Numbered from the stretch's first letter, positions 17,429 through 25,920 are shown. The stretch is 64,000 nt of DNA from Runella defluvii (GCF_014195535.1 NZ_JACIBY010000011.1:124001-188000); one strand, 5' to 3'. Numbers and translations: made by a program. The notes: generated by a model not told the origin, from the sequence alone.

Positions 17429-18001
17429 ATGACCAAAAAACGTATTGCCATTTTTGCTTCGGGCTCGGGTTCTAATGCCGAAAAAATCGCTGAACACTTT
17501 GCTTCCGATAGCCAGGTCGATATCTCGTTGATTCTTACCAACAACCCCCAAGCGGGCGTCATTGCTCGCGCACGGCGTTTGCATGTTCCTGTGGTGGTGT
17601 TCGACCGTACCACTTTTTACGAGTCGGCCCGCATCGTTGAACTTCTCCAAGGACAGGCCATTGACCTCGTTGTTTTGGCAGGTTTTATGATGCTGATTCC
17701 CGAAAGCATGGTGCAGGCATTTCCCAACAAAATTGTCAATATTCACCCCGCTCTTCTTCCCAAATACGGCGGAAAAGGCATGTACGGTCATTTTGTCCAC
17801 GAAGCCGTGGTAGCCGCCCAAGAGACGGAGTCGGGCATTACGATTCATTATGTCAACGAGCGCTACGACGAAGGAGCCATTATTTTTCAAGCCTCTTGTC
17901 CCGTAGTAGCCACCGATACGCCCGAGGACGTTGCTAAAAAAGTGCAAGTACTGGAACACAAACATTTCCCCGAAGTAGTGGGGCAGTTGTTGAACTCATA
18001 A
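17429..18001 (+). CDS. purN: phosphoribosylglycinamide formyltransferase
   Basis: 190 aa from ATG 17429; the frame opens at a TTG at 17396, but that segment overlaps the promoter box and is not conserved. Family motifs: FASGSGSNAEKIAEHF, LAGFMMLIPESMVQAFPNKI, the catalytic Asn-x-His in NIHPALLPKYGGKGMYG, and the catalytic Asp in HYVNERYDEGAIIFQ. The enzyme transfers formyl from 10-formyltetrahydrofolate to glycinamide ribonucleotide, the third step of purine synthesis. It stands alone here, with a strong hairpin just after the stop shared with the convergent acyl-CoA dehydrogenase gene. Confidence 0.96.
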   Translation: MTKKRIAIFASGSGSNAEKIAEHFASDSQVDISLILTNNPQAGVIARARRLHVPVVVFDRTTFYESARIVELLQGQAIDLVVLAGFMMLIPESMVQAFPNKIVNIHPALLPKYGGKGMYGHFVHEAVVAAQETESGITIHYVNERYDEGAIIFQASCPVVATDTPEDVAKKVQVLEHKHFPEVVGQLLNS

Positions 18002-18004
18002 AAA

Positions 18005-18032
18005 AAGCCGTGCTTCAATCGAAGCACGGCTT
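18005..18032. terminator. bidirectional terminator between purN and the acyl-CoA dehydrogenase gene
   Basis: AAGCCGTGCTTC-AATC-GAAGCACGGCTT is a perfect 12-bp hairpin. In the minus direction it runs into TTTT, making it the terminator for the dehydrogenase gene. The plus-strand tail (GGTCAAAT) is poor, so purN termination may be less efficient. Confidence 0.85.
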
Positions 18033-18078
18033 GGTCAAATACTTGGTTCTTAGCTTAAAGTGTAACTATGTTTATTGA

Positions 18079-19890
18079 TTAAAAAACGTATTTGTTCTCC
18101 GCAATCATCGCATCGGCAATGCGACGACGCGCATTTTTGGTATTGAACGGCTCAATTTTCGTGAAACGTTTCAAGCCCATGAGCATCACGCGAAGCTCAT
18201 CACCTTCTGCAAACGACATAATCGCCGATTTTCCTGCGCTGTTTACTTTTTCAACAGCTTCGTGCAAATAGCACATTGCCAAATCTTTCTGCAACGCACA
18301 AGCCGCCTCGCCTTTGATTCCTATTAGCTTTTCGGTACGCAAAACGGCTGATTCTGCCGCGTAAATCTCAATGGCCATATCGGCTACGTTCATCAAGACT
18401 TCTTGCTCTTCCGAAAGCTTCATCATAAACTTCTGCACCGCCGCACCCGCTACCATCAAGGCCGCTTTTTTCAAGTTTTTAATCACTTTTTTCTCAGCAG
18501 CAAATGGTACTTCATCGTCGGTGCTGCTAAAATCAGGAATCGACATGATTTCTTTGGCTACCGCCATCGCAGGCCCCATCAAATCGAGTTCACCTTTCAT
18601 GGCACGCTTGAGCATCATATCGACCGTCAACATGCGGTTGATTTCGTTAGTTCCTTCAAAAATACGGTTGATACGGCTGTCGCGGTACGCACGATCCATA
18701 GGCGCATCGGCCGAAAAGCCCATACCTCCATATACTTGCACACCTTCATCCACCACATAATCAAGCACTTCCGAGCCGTGTACTTTCATCATGGCGCACT
18801 CAATGGCAAATTGCTCCAAGGCTTTCAACTTGGCTTCGGCGTCGTTTACACCCTTTGCTTTGAGGTCTTCAATGGCATCGTCGATGTTTTGACCTGCGCG
18901 GTACGAGGCCGACTCAGTAGCGTACAATTTCACGGCCATTTCACCCAATTTGTGCTTAATAGCGCCAAAATTGCTAATCGCCGTTCCAAACTGTTTACGT
19001 TCGTTGGCATATTGTACCGCGTGGGCCGCTACTTGTTTCGCTCCGCCCATGGTAGCCGCCGCCAATTTGATACGACCAATATTGAGAATATTTACCGCAA
19101 TCTTAAACCCGTTTCCGCGGTCAGAAAGCATATTTTCAACAGGCACATGGCAGTCATTGAAGAAAACTTGGCGCGTGTCTGAACCTTTGATACCCATTTT
19201 GTGCTCAGGCTCATTCATTGTAATTCCGCCAAATGTCTTTTCTACAATAAAAGCCGTTAGGTTTTTATCGGTTTTTCCGCCTTCGTCTATTTTGGCAAAT
19301 ACAATAAATACGTCGGCAAATCCACCGTTGGTTATCCACATTTTCTGGCCATTGAGCACGTAGCTCTTTCCGTCTTCGCTCAATACCGCCTTGGTTTTAC
19401 CCGAATTGGCATCCGAGCCCGAATCGGGTTCGGTCAAGCAATACGCCGCTTTCCATTCGCCAGAAGCTAACTTTGGTAAGTAGTTCGATTTTTGTGCTTC
19501 GTTTCCGTAATACACGATGGGCAATGTGCCAATCCCCGTATGCGCCGACAACGCCACCGAGAACGAGTTCCCCGCTCCCGTCGCTTCGGCTACGAGCATC
19601 GATGTATTGAAGTTCATTCCAAATCCGCCGTACTCTTCAGGAACTGCCGTTCCTAGCAAGCCAAGCTCTCCCGCTTTATCGAGCAGCGACGACATCAGCT
19701 CAGGAGACTTTGCCTTGTCGATTTCTTCGACGCGTGGCCAAATTTCGGTCGCCAAAAAGTCACGGCACGATTGCGCAATCATCAACTGTTCTTCGGTAAA
19801 CTCTTCGGGAATAAACACTTGAGATGCCTCCGTATCTTTAATCAAGAATTCTCCACCTTTGATACTAGCGCGATTTTCTACGGTTGTCAT
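18079..19890 (-). CDS. long-form acyl-CoA dehydrogenase
   Basis: 603 aa, about 200 longer than classical medium-chain enzymes because of a C-terminal helical extension (residues about 430-603), as in VLCAD-like members. The flavin and substrate motifs are CLTEPDSGSDANSGKT and KMWITNGGFADVFIVFAK. QFGTAISNFGAIKHKLGEM and VQVYGGMGFSADAPMDRAYR follow, then FEGTNEINR with the catalytic Glu. It oxidises fatty acyl-CoA to trans-2-enoyl-CoA and passes electrons to ETF. The promoter region carries two palindromic sites around a -7 box, so expression is probably repressed in the absence of fatty acids. No other beta-oxidation gene is adjacent. Confidence 0.93.
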   Translation of the reverse strand: MTTVENRASIKGGEFLIKDTEASQVFIPEEFTEEQLMIAQSCRDFLATEIWPRVEEIDKAKSPELMSSLLDKAGELGLLGTAVPEEYGGFGMNFNTSMLVAEATGAGNSFSVALSAHTGIGTLPIVYYGNEAQKSNYLPKLASGEWKAAYCLTEPDSGSDANSGKTKAVLSEDGKSYVLNGQKMWITNGGFADVFIVFAKIDEGGKTDKNLTAFIVEKTFGGITMNEPEHKMGIKGSDTRQVFFNDCHVPVENMLSDRGNGFKIAVNILNIGRIKLAAATMGGAKQVAAHAVQYANERKQFGTAISNFGAIKHKLGEMAVKLYATESASYRAGQNIDDAIEDLKAKGVNDAEAKLKALEQFAIECAMMKVHGSEVLDYVVDEGVQVYGGMGFSADAPMDRAYRDSRINRIFEGTNEINRMLTVDMMLKRAMKGELDLMGPAMAVAKEIMSIPDFSSTDDEVPFAAEKKVIKNLKKAALMVAGAAVQKFMMKLSEEQEVLMNVADMAIEIYAAESAVLRTEKLIGIKGEAACALQKDLAMCYLHEAVEKVNSAGKSAIMSFAEGDELRVMLMGLKRFTKIEPFNTKNARRRIADAMIAENKYVF

Positions 19891-19918
19891 GGTTTTTCAG
19901 GAATTTTTAAATAGTGTT

Positions 19919-19969
19919 ATGCTTGCATACAAAATTAGAACAAACAAAAATAGTATGCAAGCATACTAT
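19919..19969 (-). promoter_or_regulatory. double palindromic operator framing the acyl-CoA dehydrogenase promoter
   Basis: Site 1 is ATGCTTGCAT (19919-19928). Site 2 is TAGTATGCAAGCATACTA (19952-19969), an inverted repeat with 8-bp arms. Their centres are 36 bases apart. Between them, on the minus strand, TAATTTTG (19937-19930) fits the -7 box, with a TTG inside site 2 about 20 bases further upstream. Site 1 would cover the transcription start and site 2 the -33 region. A TetR-type fatty-acid repressor is a plausible binder; none is encoded in the window. Confidence 0.7.
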
Positions 19970-19994
19970 TAAAAATTTTTACATCCCGAATCAC

Positions 19995-20002
19995 TATCTT
20001 TG
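19995..20002 (+). promoter_or_regulatory. -7 box for the two-small-gene/gatB operon
   Basis: TATCTTTG is an exact TAnnTTTG match ending 18 bases before the ATG at 20021. It lies only 26 bases from the palindromic operator of the divergent dehydrogenase gene, so that regulator could also affect this promoter. Confidence 0.7.
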
Positions 20003-20020
20003 TAAAAAAATCCAACGAAC

Positions 20021-20215
20021 ATGGAAACTATCGCAAAAACAGAGGAGCAGTTGCGCCAAGAGCGGGCAGTAGCCTGGGCGAAAAGATTGTTGGCAAGCAA
20101 ACGTGAATTGGAGAAAGAAGCACAAGAAGATGTAAAAACGCCTGAATACCAAGAGGCAATACGAAAACTTCGAGAAAGAAATGCAGAAAGAGGGTCAAAA
20201 GTCGTCAAAGTATGA
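20021..20215 (+). CDS. small charged helical protein, unknown function
   Basis: 64 aa, strongly charged and predicted almost wholly helical (EEQLRQERAVAWAKRLLASK, EYQEAIRKLRERNAERGS). There is no signal peptide, metal site or clear DNA-binding motif. It is the first gene after an exact -7 box and overlaps the next gene by 35 bases in a different frame, implying translational coupling. The size, charge and overlap recall small partners of toxin-antitoxin or chaperone pairs, but nothing in the sequence proves that. I do not recognise the family. Confidence 0.6.
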   Translation: METIAKTEEQLRQERAVAWAKRLLASKRELEKEAQEDVKTPEYQEAIRKLRERNAERGSKVVKV

Positions 20216-20699
20216 TTTTGAATTTAAAGGGGGGAAGAACAATTCGTATGTATTTGAAACCAATTATGACATTACATACGAAGTAAAATTCAAGCCCTCA
20301 AGTTATTTATTTGATGAACGCTATCAGTTTTCTAGTCAAGTTTTTGAAATGGTAATTGCCGTTACAGAAAGTAAAAACTTAGACGACAAAATCCCTCCTG
20401 ATGGACTTATTATGTTTACGATAGCGGAAATTGTAACCGACTTTTTTAAAAATCGCGAACGAATTATCGTTTATATCTGTGACACTGCCGATGCTAGACA
20501 TCTTGCCCGCGCTCGGAAATTTGGGCTATGGTTTGAAAAGTTTAAAACAACTCAATTTATGAAAGTTGATGCCTCTATTACTGACGAAATGGGGGTCATT
20601 TATATGAATGCCTTAATTTTACACCGCGAGAACCCTTATTTTGTAGAAATCATCGACGCCTTCCGAAAAGTGACGGGAGGCTATTCTGAAGATAAATGA
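20181..20699 (+). CDS. DUF6169-like small protein, unknown function
   Basis: 172 aa, cytoplasmic and without membrane segments. It opens MQKEGQKSSKYDFEFKGGKN and contains SYLFDERYQFSSQVFEMVIA, NRERIIVYICDTADARHLAR and ARKFGLWFEKFK. From memory this pattern resembles the DUF6169 family, found almost only in Bacteroidota; I could not check it. Its start lies inside the preceding 64-aa gene, and its stop overlaps the gatB start in an ATGA (20696-20699). All three genes are therefore read from one message and probably translationally coupled. Composition is more AT-rich than gatB, which may suggest later acquisition. Confidence 0.6.
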   Translation: MQKEGQKSSKYDFEFKGGKNNSYVFETNYDITYEVKFKPSSYLFDERYQFSSQVFEMVIAVTESKNLDDKIPPDGLIMFTIAEIVTDFFKNRERIIVYICDTADARHLARARKFGLWFEKFKTTQFMKVDASITDEMGVIYMNALILHRENPYFVEIIDAFRKVTGGYSEDK

Positions 20700-22183
20700 C
20701 CGAAACGCTTACACTATCGCCCGAAGTACTTGCCAAATACGAAATCGTGATTGGCCTAGAAGTACACTGTCAGTTACAGACCCAAACCAAGATTTTTGCG
20801 GCCGACGCTAACCAATTTGGAAGCGAGCCTAATACCAATATTAGTGTCATTACGTTGGCCCATCCAGGTACACTTCCCAAATTGAACAAAAAAGCCGTTG
20901 AATACGCTGTTCGAATGGGGATTGCGTGCGGGTGCGAAATCACTCGCCACACGATTTTTGACCGCAAAAACTACTTCTATCCCGACCTACCAAAGGGCTA
21001 TCAGTTGTCGCAAGACAAAGCACCTATCTGCGTAGGCGGTGGGATTCCTGTTTCGTTCAAAGACAAATCAGGCAAAACCGTCGAACGAACGGTGAAAATC
21101 CACCACATTCACTTGGAAGAAGACGCGGGAAAATCGGTACACGACGGCGCCGCTACCGATACCTTGCTTGACTACAATCGCGCAGGAACGCCGCTCATCG
21201 AAATGGTTACTGATCCTTGCATCGGTTCGGCCGAAGAAGCAGGTGCGTTTTTAACGGCCGTTCGTCAACTTGTTCGTTTTATTGACATTTGCGACGGCAA
21301 CATGGAAGAAGGTTCGCTCCGCTGCGATTTGAACATTTCGGTACGTTTGAAAGGGGCAACTGAATTTGGTACAAAGGTGGAAGTCAAAAATATGAACTCC
21401 ATCCGAAACGTCATGAAAGCCGTGGAGACCGAGTTTCCTCGTCAAGTACAAATGGTCGAAAACGGTGAGACGATTTTGCAAGAAACGCGGATGTTTGACC
21501 CCGAAACGGGCGAAACTTCGGGAATGAGACTAAAAGAAACGATGAACGATTATCGTTATTTCCCCGAACCTGATTTGGCTCCCGTGTTTATTTCGGACGA
21601 ATGGATGAACCAAATCCAAGCCGAAATGCCTCCGTTGCCGCGCGTTTTGTTCGAAAAATTCACCACTCACTACGGGCTTTCGGCAGGCCATGCCACTACC
21701 CTCGTTGATACCAAAGACGTGGCGTTTTACTTTGAAGCACTAGGAGCCGCTTGTGGCAATTACCAAGCGGCGGCCAACTGGGTATTAGGCCCCGTAAAGA
21801 CTTTTCTTAACGAAAACAACGACGCTACTGCCGAGCAGTTCCCGCTTTCGCCAGCTCAATTGGCGGAGGTGATTAAGTTGGTAGAGAGCAATCAAGTAAG
21901 CCATACCACCGCTTCGCAAAAACTACTTCCCGTGTTGCTCGAAAATCCGTCGCTATCACCACTTGATGTAGCCCAGCAAAACAACTGGCTACAAAACAGC
22001 GATGCAGGCGCGTTGGAAGCAATTGTGGATGAGGTTTTGGCCGCCATGCCTGATAAAGTAAAAGAATTCAAAAAAGGCAAAAAAGGCTTAATGGGCTTAT
22101 TTGTAGGCGAAGTCATGAAAAAATCAAAAGGCAGCGCCGACCCGAAAGTTGTCAATCAGTTGTTGGGACAAAAGCTCGCTTAG
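20696..22183 (+). CDS. gatB: Asp-tRNA(Asn)/Glu-tRNA(Gln) amidotransferase subunit B
   Basis: 495 aa, normal for GatB. Hallmarks are YEIVIGLEVHCQLQTQTKIF, LAHPGTLPKLNKKAVEYAV, FDRKNYFYPDLPKGYQLSQ, HLEEDAGKSVHD, DYNRAGTPLIEMVTDPCI and FGTKVEVKNMNSIRNVMKA. The C-terminal YqeY-like tail (residues about 345-495) ends KKSKGSADPKVVNQLLG. GatB binds the tRNA and carries the kinase step that activates Glu or Asp on mischarged tRNA before amidation with ammonia from GatA. gatA and gatC are not in the window. It is followed by a strong terminator. Confidence 0.97.
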   Translation: MTETLTLSPEVLAKYEIVIGLEVHCQLQTQTKIFAADANQFGSEPNTNISVITLAHPGTLPKLNKKAVEYAVRMGIACGCEITRHTIFDRKNYFYPDLPKGYQLSQDKAPICVGGGIPVSFKDKSGKTVERTVKIHHIHLEEDAGKSVHDGAATDTLLDYNRAGTPLIEMVTDPCIGSAEEAGAFLTAVRQLVRFIDICDGNMEEGSLRCDLNISVRLKGATEFGTKVEVKNMNSIRNVMKAVETEFPRQVQMVENGETILQETRMFDPETGETSGMRLKETMNDYRYFPEPDLAPVFISDEWMNQIQAEMPPLPRVLFEKFTTHYGLSAGHATTLVDTKDVAFYFEALGAACGNYQAAANWVLGPVKTFLNENNDATAEQFPLSPAQLAEVIKLVESNQVSHTTASQKLLPVLLENPSLSPLDVAQQNNWLQNSDAGALEAIVDEVLAAMPDKVKEFKKGKKGLMGLFVGEVMKKSKGSADPKVVNQLLGQKLA

Positions 22184-22190
22184 TCTCTGT

Positions 22191-22239
22191 CGCAATTGTT
22201 GCCTAGTTAGAAGCTATGCAACAATTGCGGCTTTTTTTT
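22191..22239 (+). terminator. intrinsic terminator of the gatB operon
   Basis: CGCAATTGTTGC (22191-22202) pairs perfectly with GCAACAATTGCG (22218-22229), followed by GC and a run of eight T. Confidence 0.92.
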
Positions 22240-22321
22240 CTTTGGCTAAAACTTTACCAACTAAAAAACACTAACTTCTAAGATTCAGGCGTTTAAATAG
22301 AAACTCTATCTACATAACGCC

Positions 22322-23425
22322 ATGAAAAAATTGTCTATCTTCTTCCTTTTTTGGGGTATCGTTTCTACTTCTTATGCCACTCATGTCAAAGGCGGGACCA
22401 TTCGAGTCGCCCGAGCTACTTCCACGGGCTTAACTTATTCCATGACAGTTTACTTATTGATAGATGAACGTAGTGGTTCTGCTGCCGCTGAAGGGCAAAG
22501 CAGCGTCAGCATTTGCACGGGAGAAAATGGCCAAACAATAACGGCTTTTCGCCAAGCTCGACGGCTTTTATCGCAAGGGGCGGTTTCACTGAATACGTAC
22601 CAAGCCCAATACACCTATGCCACTCCCAACACATTTACGGTATCGGTAGCTCTCGAAAATCGCGGTGACAATATTTCTAATTTCAACGCCATCAATAGCC
22701 CGTTTTACATTCAAACGACTTTTTCAACCAACTTAGTTAATTCGACTCCTACCTTCAACGAAGCCATAGGAACGTATTTTGCCGCTACTCGACAAATATT
22801 TACGGGCAACTTCCAAGCTATTGATACAGAGGGCGATAGCCTTGTCTATCGGATAGACAAAAGTAAAACCACCCGCTCAGGTACGTGTTCGTCTCAACCC
22901 ATCGATGCGTATCTTTACCCAAATGAAGTAACCCGAGAAGGTACATTTAGCATCCAATCCAGAACGGGTATGTTGACATGGAATGCGCCTACCCAAATTG
23001 GGCAATATACCTTTGTGGTAAGGATTGAAGAATGGAGAAATGGCCTACGTATCAGCGAATCTCAGTTCGAAACTACGCTACCTGTCGGTGATTTTGGGGG
23101 TACGCCCGTTAGCATTCCCCCTTTTGAATTCCCTGAGACTTCCAATGGCCCCATTACGGGCATTGACCGTGTGCCAACGAGTCAACTTCTTGTCATTCCT
23201 TCCATAGCTCACCAACGCATCAATGTCGTTTGGCGGGGTTTAGTGTCTTCAACAGCCGTTTTTCAACTTATTGACATGACAGGAAGTGTACTTTCTGAAT
23301 ATCGTTCTTTCGCTTATTCTCCGATACACGAACACAGTTTTGACACAACACAGCTCTCTGCGGGCACTTATTTGGTTCGAATAAATGCCGACAGAGTCGC
23401 TACGGGTAAATTTATTAAACAGTAA
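22322..23425 (+). CDS. secreted protein with type IX C-terminal sorting domain
   Basis: 367 aa with a signal peptide cut near TSYATH. The mature start THVKGGTIRVARATSTGLTY resembles the THIVGGEI opening of gliding-associated surface proteins in this phylum. A cadherin-like or putative-Ig segment follows (AIDTEGDSLVYRI, GMLTWNAPTQIGQYTFVVRI). The last about 80 residues look like a type A T9SS sorting domain: VIPSIAHQRINVVW, FQLIDMTGSVLSEY, LSAGTYLVRI and the basic end TGKFIKQ. It should be exported across the outer membrane and attached to the surface or released. There is no enzyme motif. It is monocistronic and followed by a repeat array. Confidence 0.8.
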   Translation: MKKLSIFFLFWGIVSTSYATHVKGGTIRVARATSTGLTYSMTVYLLIDERSGSAAAEGQSSVSICTGENGQTITAFRQARRLLSQGAVSLNTYQAQYTYATPNTFTVSVALENRGDNISNFNAINSPFYIQTTFSTNLVNSTPTFNEAIGTYFAATRQIFTGNFQAIDTEGDSLVYRIDKSKTTRSGTCSSQPIDAYLYPNEVTREGTFSIQSRTGMLTWNAPTQIGQYTFVVRIEEWRNGLRISESQFETTLPVGDFGGTPVSIPPFEFPETSNGPITGIDRVPTSQLLVIPSIAHQRINVVWRGLVSSTAVFQLIDMTGSVLSEYRSFAYSPIHEHSFDTTQLSAGTYLVRINADRVATGKFIKQ

Positions 23426-23437
23426 ACCACGTATAAC

Positions 23438-23711
23438 TATATTGGTACCAAAAAAACAGCTACAAATGTAGCAGCTGACGTTAAATACCAACAAACGTTA
23501 TGCCTCTCCGAGGCAAATACAAATATATTGGTACGAAAAAAAAATCTACAAAGGTTGTGCCTCTCCGAGGCGAAAACAGCAGCTTCGGAGAAGCACAACC
23601 TTTGTAGATTTTAGTAGCAAACCTTGCGCCTCTACAAGGCAAAAAGCTTCGGAGAAGCATAACCTTTGTAGATTTTAGGTTTACATCAAAGACTTCGGAG
23701 AAGTCAAACCT
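23438..23711. repeat. array of covarying mini-hairpins (REP-like)
   Basis: The gap between convergent genes carries at least four hairpins of one design (5-6 bp stem, 3-base loop GGA or its complement TCC). They are GCCTC-TCC-GAGGC at 23502-23514 and 23559-23571, GCTTC-GGA-GAAGC at 23582-23594 and 23646-23658, and GACTTC-GGA-GAAGTC at 23691-23705. A decayed copy lies at 23628-23640. The copies at 23543-23571 and 23582-23610 are inverted and share a perfect 16-bp outer stem, AATCTACAAAGGTTGT. A second direct repeat, ATATTGGTAC plus an A tract, starts near 23440 and 23525. The stem bases differ between copies but stay paired. Confidence 0.85.
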
Positions 23712-23718
23712 AACTGGC

Positions 23719-25905
23719 TCACTCCACCGTAAACCACGTATAGCTTTCAGGCGCAATCGTGACGGTCAACGCTACTTCGTAGTTGCGGTTGAGGGTGTAT
23801 TTTTTTGCCGTTGCCCCTTTTTCTTTAAACGTAGCGGCCGACGTCAAGCCAGTGTAATACAGCGGGACGTTGATTGTCCGCGTGATACGCTCTTTAGTCG
23901 GGTTGTATAGCATCAAAAAGCCCTTCTGCTTCTGCTGCGGGTCCACGTGAATAAACCCGTCCCAGTCGCGGCCATCGGCGCGGCGCAGGTGAATCATGTC
24001 GGCGTTCAGAATGTCGCGGTACTGCTTGTACCACGCCACTGTTTTCGACACCAGCTGACGGGTAGTTTCGGTATCGTACAGGCGCGGGCCACGGTAACAG
24101 GCCTGCACACCCGCTCCGTAGTACTGCACCATCAGTTGTTCGTAATCCGTAAGGTGTTCGCTGAGTGGCTCCAAAACCGCCTCAGGTCCACCGCCCTGGT
24201 AGCGGGTCAGCGGGACAAAGCCCCAACTCATAGCCGCCGTTTTTTCCATCGTTCCGTCGTGAATGTTTTGACGGTTCAGAATACGCTGCTGCTCGCGCGA
24301 CAACGAGAAATTCACCTCCCGATACCCGATAGCGATTTTGTGCGTACCATCCAGAAAATACCAGTCGGGCGCGTTGATATACACCCCGCGTTCGTTCAGC
24401 CAGCGATACAGTTCCTTCTGAATTTCCATTTGCCGCCACTGCGAATCGTCCAGTCCTTTGTGCCCCGGATGTACGGTTGACCCGCACACATCGCCCGGAT
24501 AAGGGCCGTCGTTTTCCCAGATGTCAAACCCTGTTTTTGCAAAAAAGTACTTGATTTTGTTGCGGTAAGCCAGTCCCCATTTACTGCCGAAACAAGGCGC
24601 ATGACCAAAAAACGCGCCGCCCGGTTTGCCCGTTTTCGGATCCACTACATCATCTTCATCGCTGATACGTCGGCTACTGAACAGCGAGTACCCCCCCAGC
24701 AGAATTTTTTTACTATGCGCATAATCGGCGAGTTCTTTCCAGCGGCCAATGTTTTTAGCGGTGCTGTCTTCCATGTTCAGGTGGCTGCCAAAACTCAGAA
24801 TCACGGCTTCGTAGCCCGTTGCTGCGCATTGGTCGATGCAGCTTTTTACCTCCTGATCATTTTTACTGACAAGGTGCATGAAAATCGGGTTTTGGGTCGT
24901 CCACGGGGCCACGGCTCGGTACATTTTCCGAATCATCAACCCTCGCCGCTGACGGTCATAGCTGTCCATCAGCAACTCGTGCGTCCGCACCGATTTGAAC
25001 ACCTCATTGGGCTGGAGGTCGATGCCCGGCGCTTTTTCGGGATACACTTCCAGCAAACAGGGCGTTTCAAAATTGTAATTGACCTGCGAGGTATAAGTCG
25101 AATCAATTTTCCAGTGCGTGGTCTGGTCGCTGATGTCGTAGCGCATGGCGTTGTTGAAGGCGTAGTTAGTTTCTACGTAAATCCCATGCTGTTTTTTCAT
25201 TTCGGTGGGCTTACCCACTACGGCGCTTTCTTCTTCTACCAACGCCAATACTTCATTGACCACACGGTTCAGTTTCAGTTCGGCATTTTGTTTATTTTCA
25301 ACAGACACCCATTTGACAATCAACGGAATACCGTCATAAATCTCATAGTTTACCGTTACTTCCAGCCCTTTCACGGCTTCGGCCTGCGCTTTGTAACGGA
25401 AGGTCAGCACCTTGCCCGAAGGGCCTTTTTGGGTTGCCGCCCACGAATTGGCTTTCCAGTTCACAAACGGTTTTATGTCCGATACCGAATGACCCGTTGC
25501 CACAAAATCGTCTTTCCCGACGGTCAATTTATCGACCCATTCGGGCAACAGATAGGCATTTTCTTTTTGCCCCATTAGCCCGCCAATGTTGTACGTCTTG
25601 CCGTTGACCACGATTCTGGCTTCGGGCTTAACCGCCCGTAAAAGTTGTTGGCCGTTCGACAGGTTTTTGTAATCAATGCAAACCACGTTGGGTTCGATGC
25701 GAAAAGCGCGTTTGACCAGCCCGTTGTACAAAATGATATTTTTGCCTTCGGCAATGACTTCGGCTTTTTGGGTCACGGGCGTTACCAACCAGTCAACGGT
25801 GGCGGGTTGGTTGTAGCGGGTTTGGGTTTGAGCGTGGGCTGACAGGGCAGCGAAAATCACGTAAAGCCGTAACATGTTGCGGCTTAGTACAGAAATGTGT
25901 TTCAT
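23719..25905 (-). CDS. secreted glycoside-hydrolase-like TIM-barrel protein (alpha-galactosidase clan-like)
   Basis: 728 aa from ATG 25905, with signal peptide (LYVIFAALSAHAQ). The frame is open to 25995, but that extension covers the intergenic palindrome and lacks a signal. The N-terminal half is a beta-sandwich; the middle is a TIM barrel (NPIFMHLVSKNDQEVKSCID, TGYEAVILSFGSHLNMED, FDIWENDGPYPGDVC, YINAPDWYFLDGTHK). A C-terminal beta domain ends APESYTWFTVE. The Asp/Glu cluster in DIWENDGPYPGD is the likely nucleophile region by analogy with GH27/GH31/GH36, but I cannot assign a family. It lies 68 bases downstream of the GH31 gene and shares its elevated GC, so the two form a unit. Confidence 0.65.
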   Translation of the reverse strand: MKHISVLSRNMLRLYVIFAALSAHAQTQTRYNQPATVDWLVTPVTQKAEVIAEGKNIILYNGLVKRAFRIEPNVVCIDYKNLSNGQQLLRAVKPEARIVVNGKTYNIGGLMGQKENAYLLPEWVDKLTVGKDDFVATGHSVSDIKPFVNWKANSWAATQKGPSGKVLTFRYKAQAEAVKGLEVTVNYEIYDGIPLIVKWVSVENKQNAELKLNRVVNEVLALVEEESAVVGKPTEMKKQHGIYVETNYAFNNAMRYDISDQTTHWKIDSTYTSQVNYNFETPCLLEVYPEKAPGIDLQPNEVFKSVRTHELLMDSYDRQRRGLMIRKMYRAVAPWTTQNPIFMHLVSKNDQEVKSCIDQCAATGYEAVILSFGSHLNMEDSTAKNIGRWKELADYAHSKKILLGGYSLFSSRRISDEDDVVDPKTGKPGGAFFGHAPCFGSKWGLAYRNKIKYFFAKTGFDIWENDGPYPGDVCGSTVHPGHKGLDDSQWRQMEIQKELYRWLNERGVYINAPDWYFLDGTHKIAIGYREVNFSLSREQQRILNRQNIHDGTMEKTAAMSWGFVPLTRYQGGGPEAVLEPLSEHLTDYEQLMVQYYGAGVQACYRGPRLYDTETTRQLVSKTVAWYKQYRDILNADMIHLRRADGRDWDGFIHVDPQQKQKGFLMLYNPTKERITRTINVPLYYTGLTSAATFKEKGATAKKYTLNRNYEVALTVTIAPESYTWFTVE

Positions 25906-25920
25906 TAGAGGAGGTTTTTC

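Noticed and set aside
18403-19182. 259-codon open frame antisense to the acyl-CoA dehydrogenase gene
   Set aside because: His/Arg-rich shadow of a well-conserved gene, without motifs or a ribosome site.
20021-20699. Small gene pair called a toxin-antitoxin system
   Set aside because: Gene size and overlap fit, but no toxin fold or DNA-binding antitoxin motif can be seen; kept as unknown.
23438-23711. Hairpin array considered as CRISPR or tandem terminators
   Set aside because: Copies are in both orientations with irregular spacing, no unique spacers and no T tracts.
24601-25578. 325-codon open frame antisense to the glycosidase-like gene
   Set aside because: A shadow frame opened by the high GC of the coding strand; the Phe/His/Arg-rich composition is unlike a real protein.
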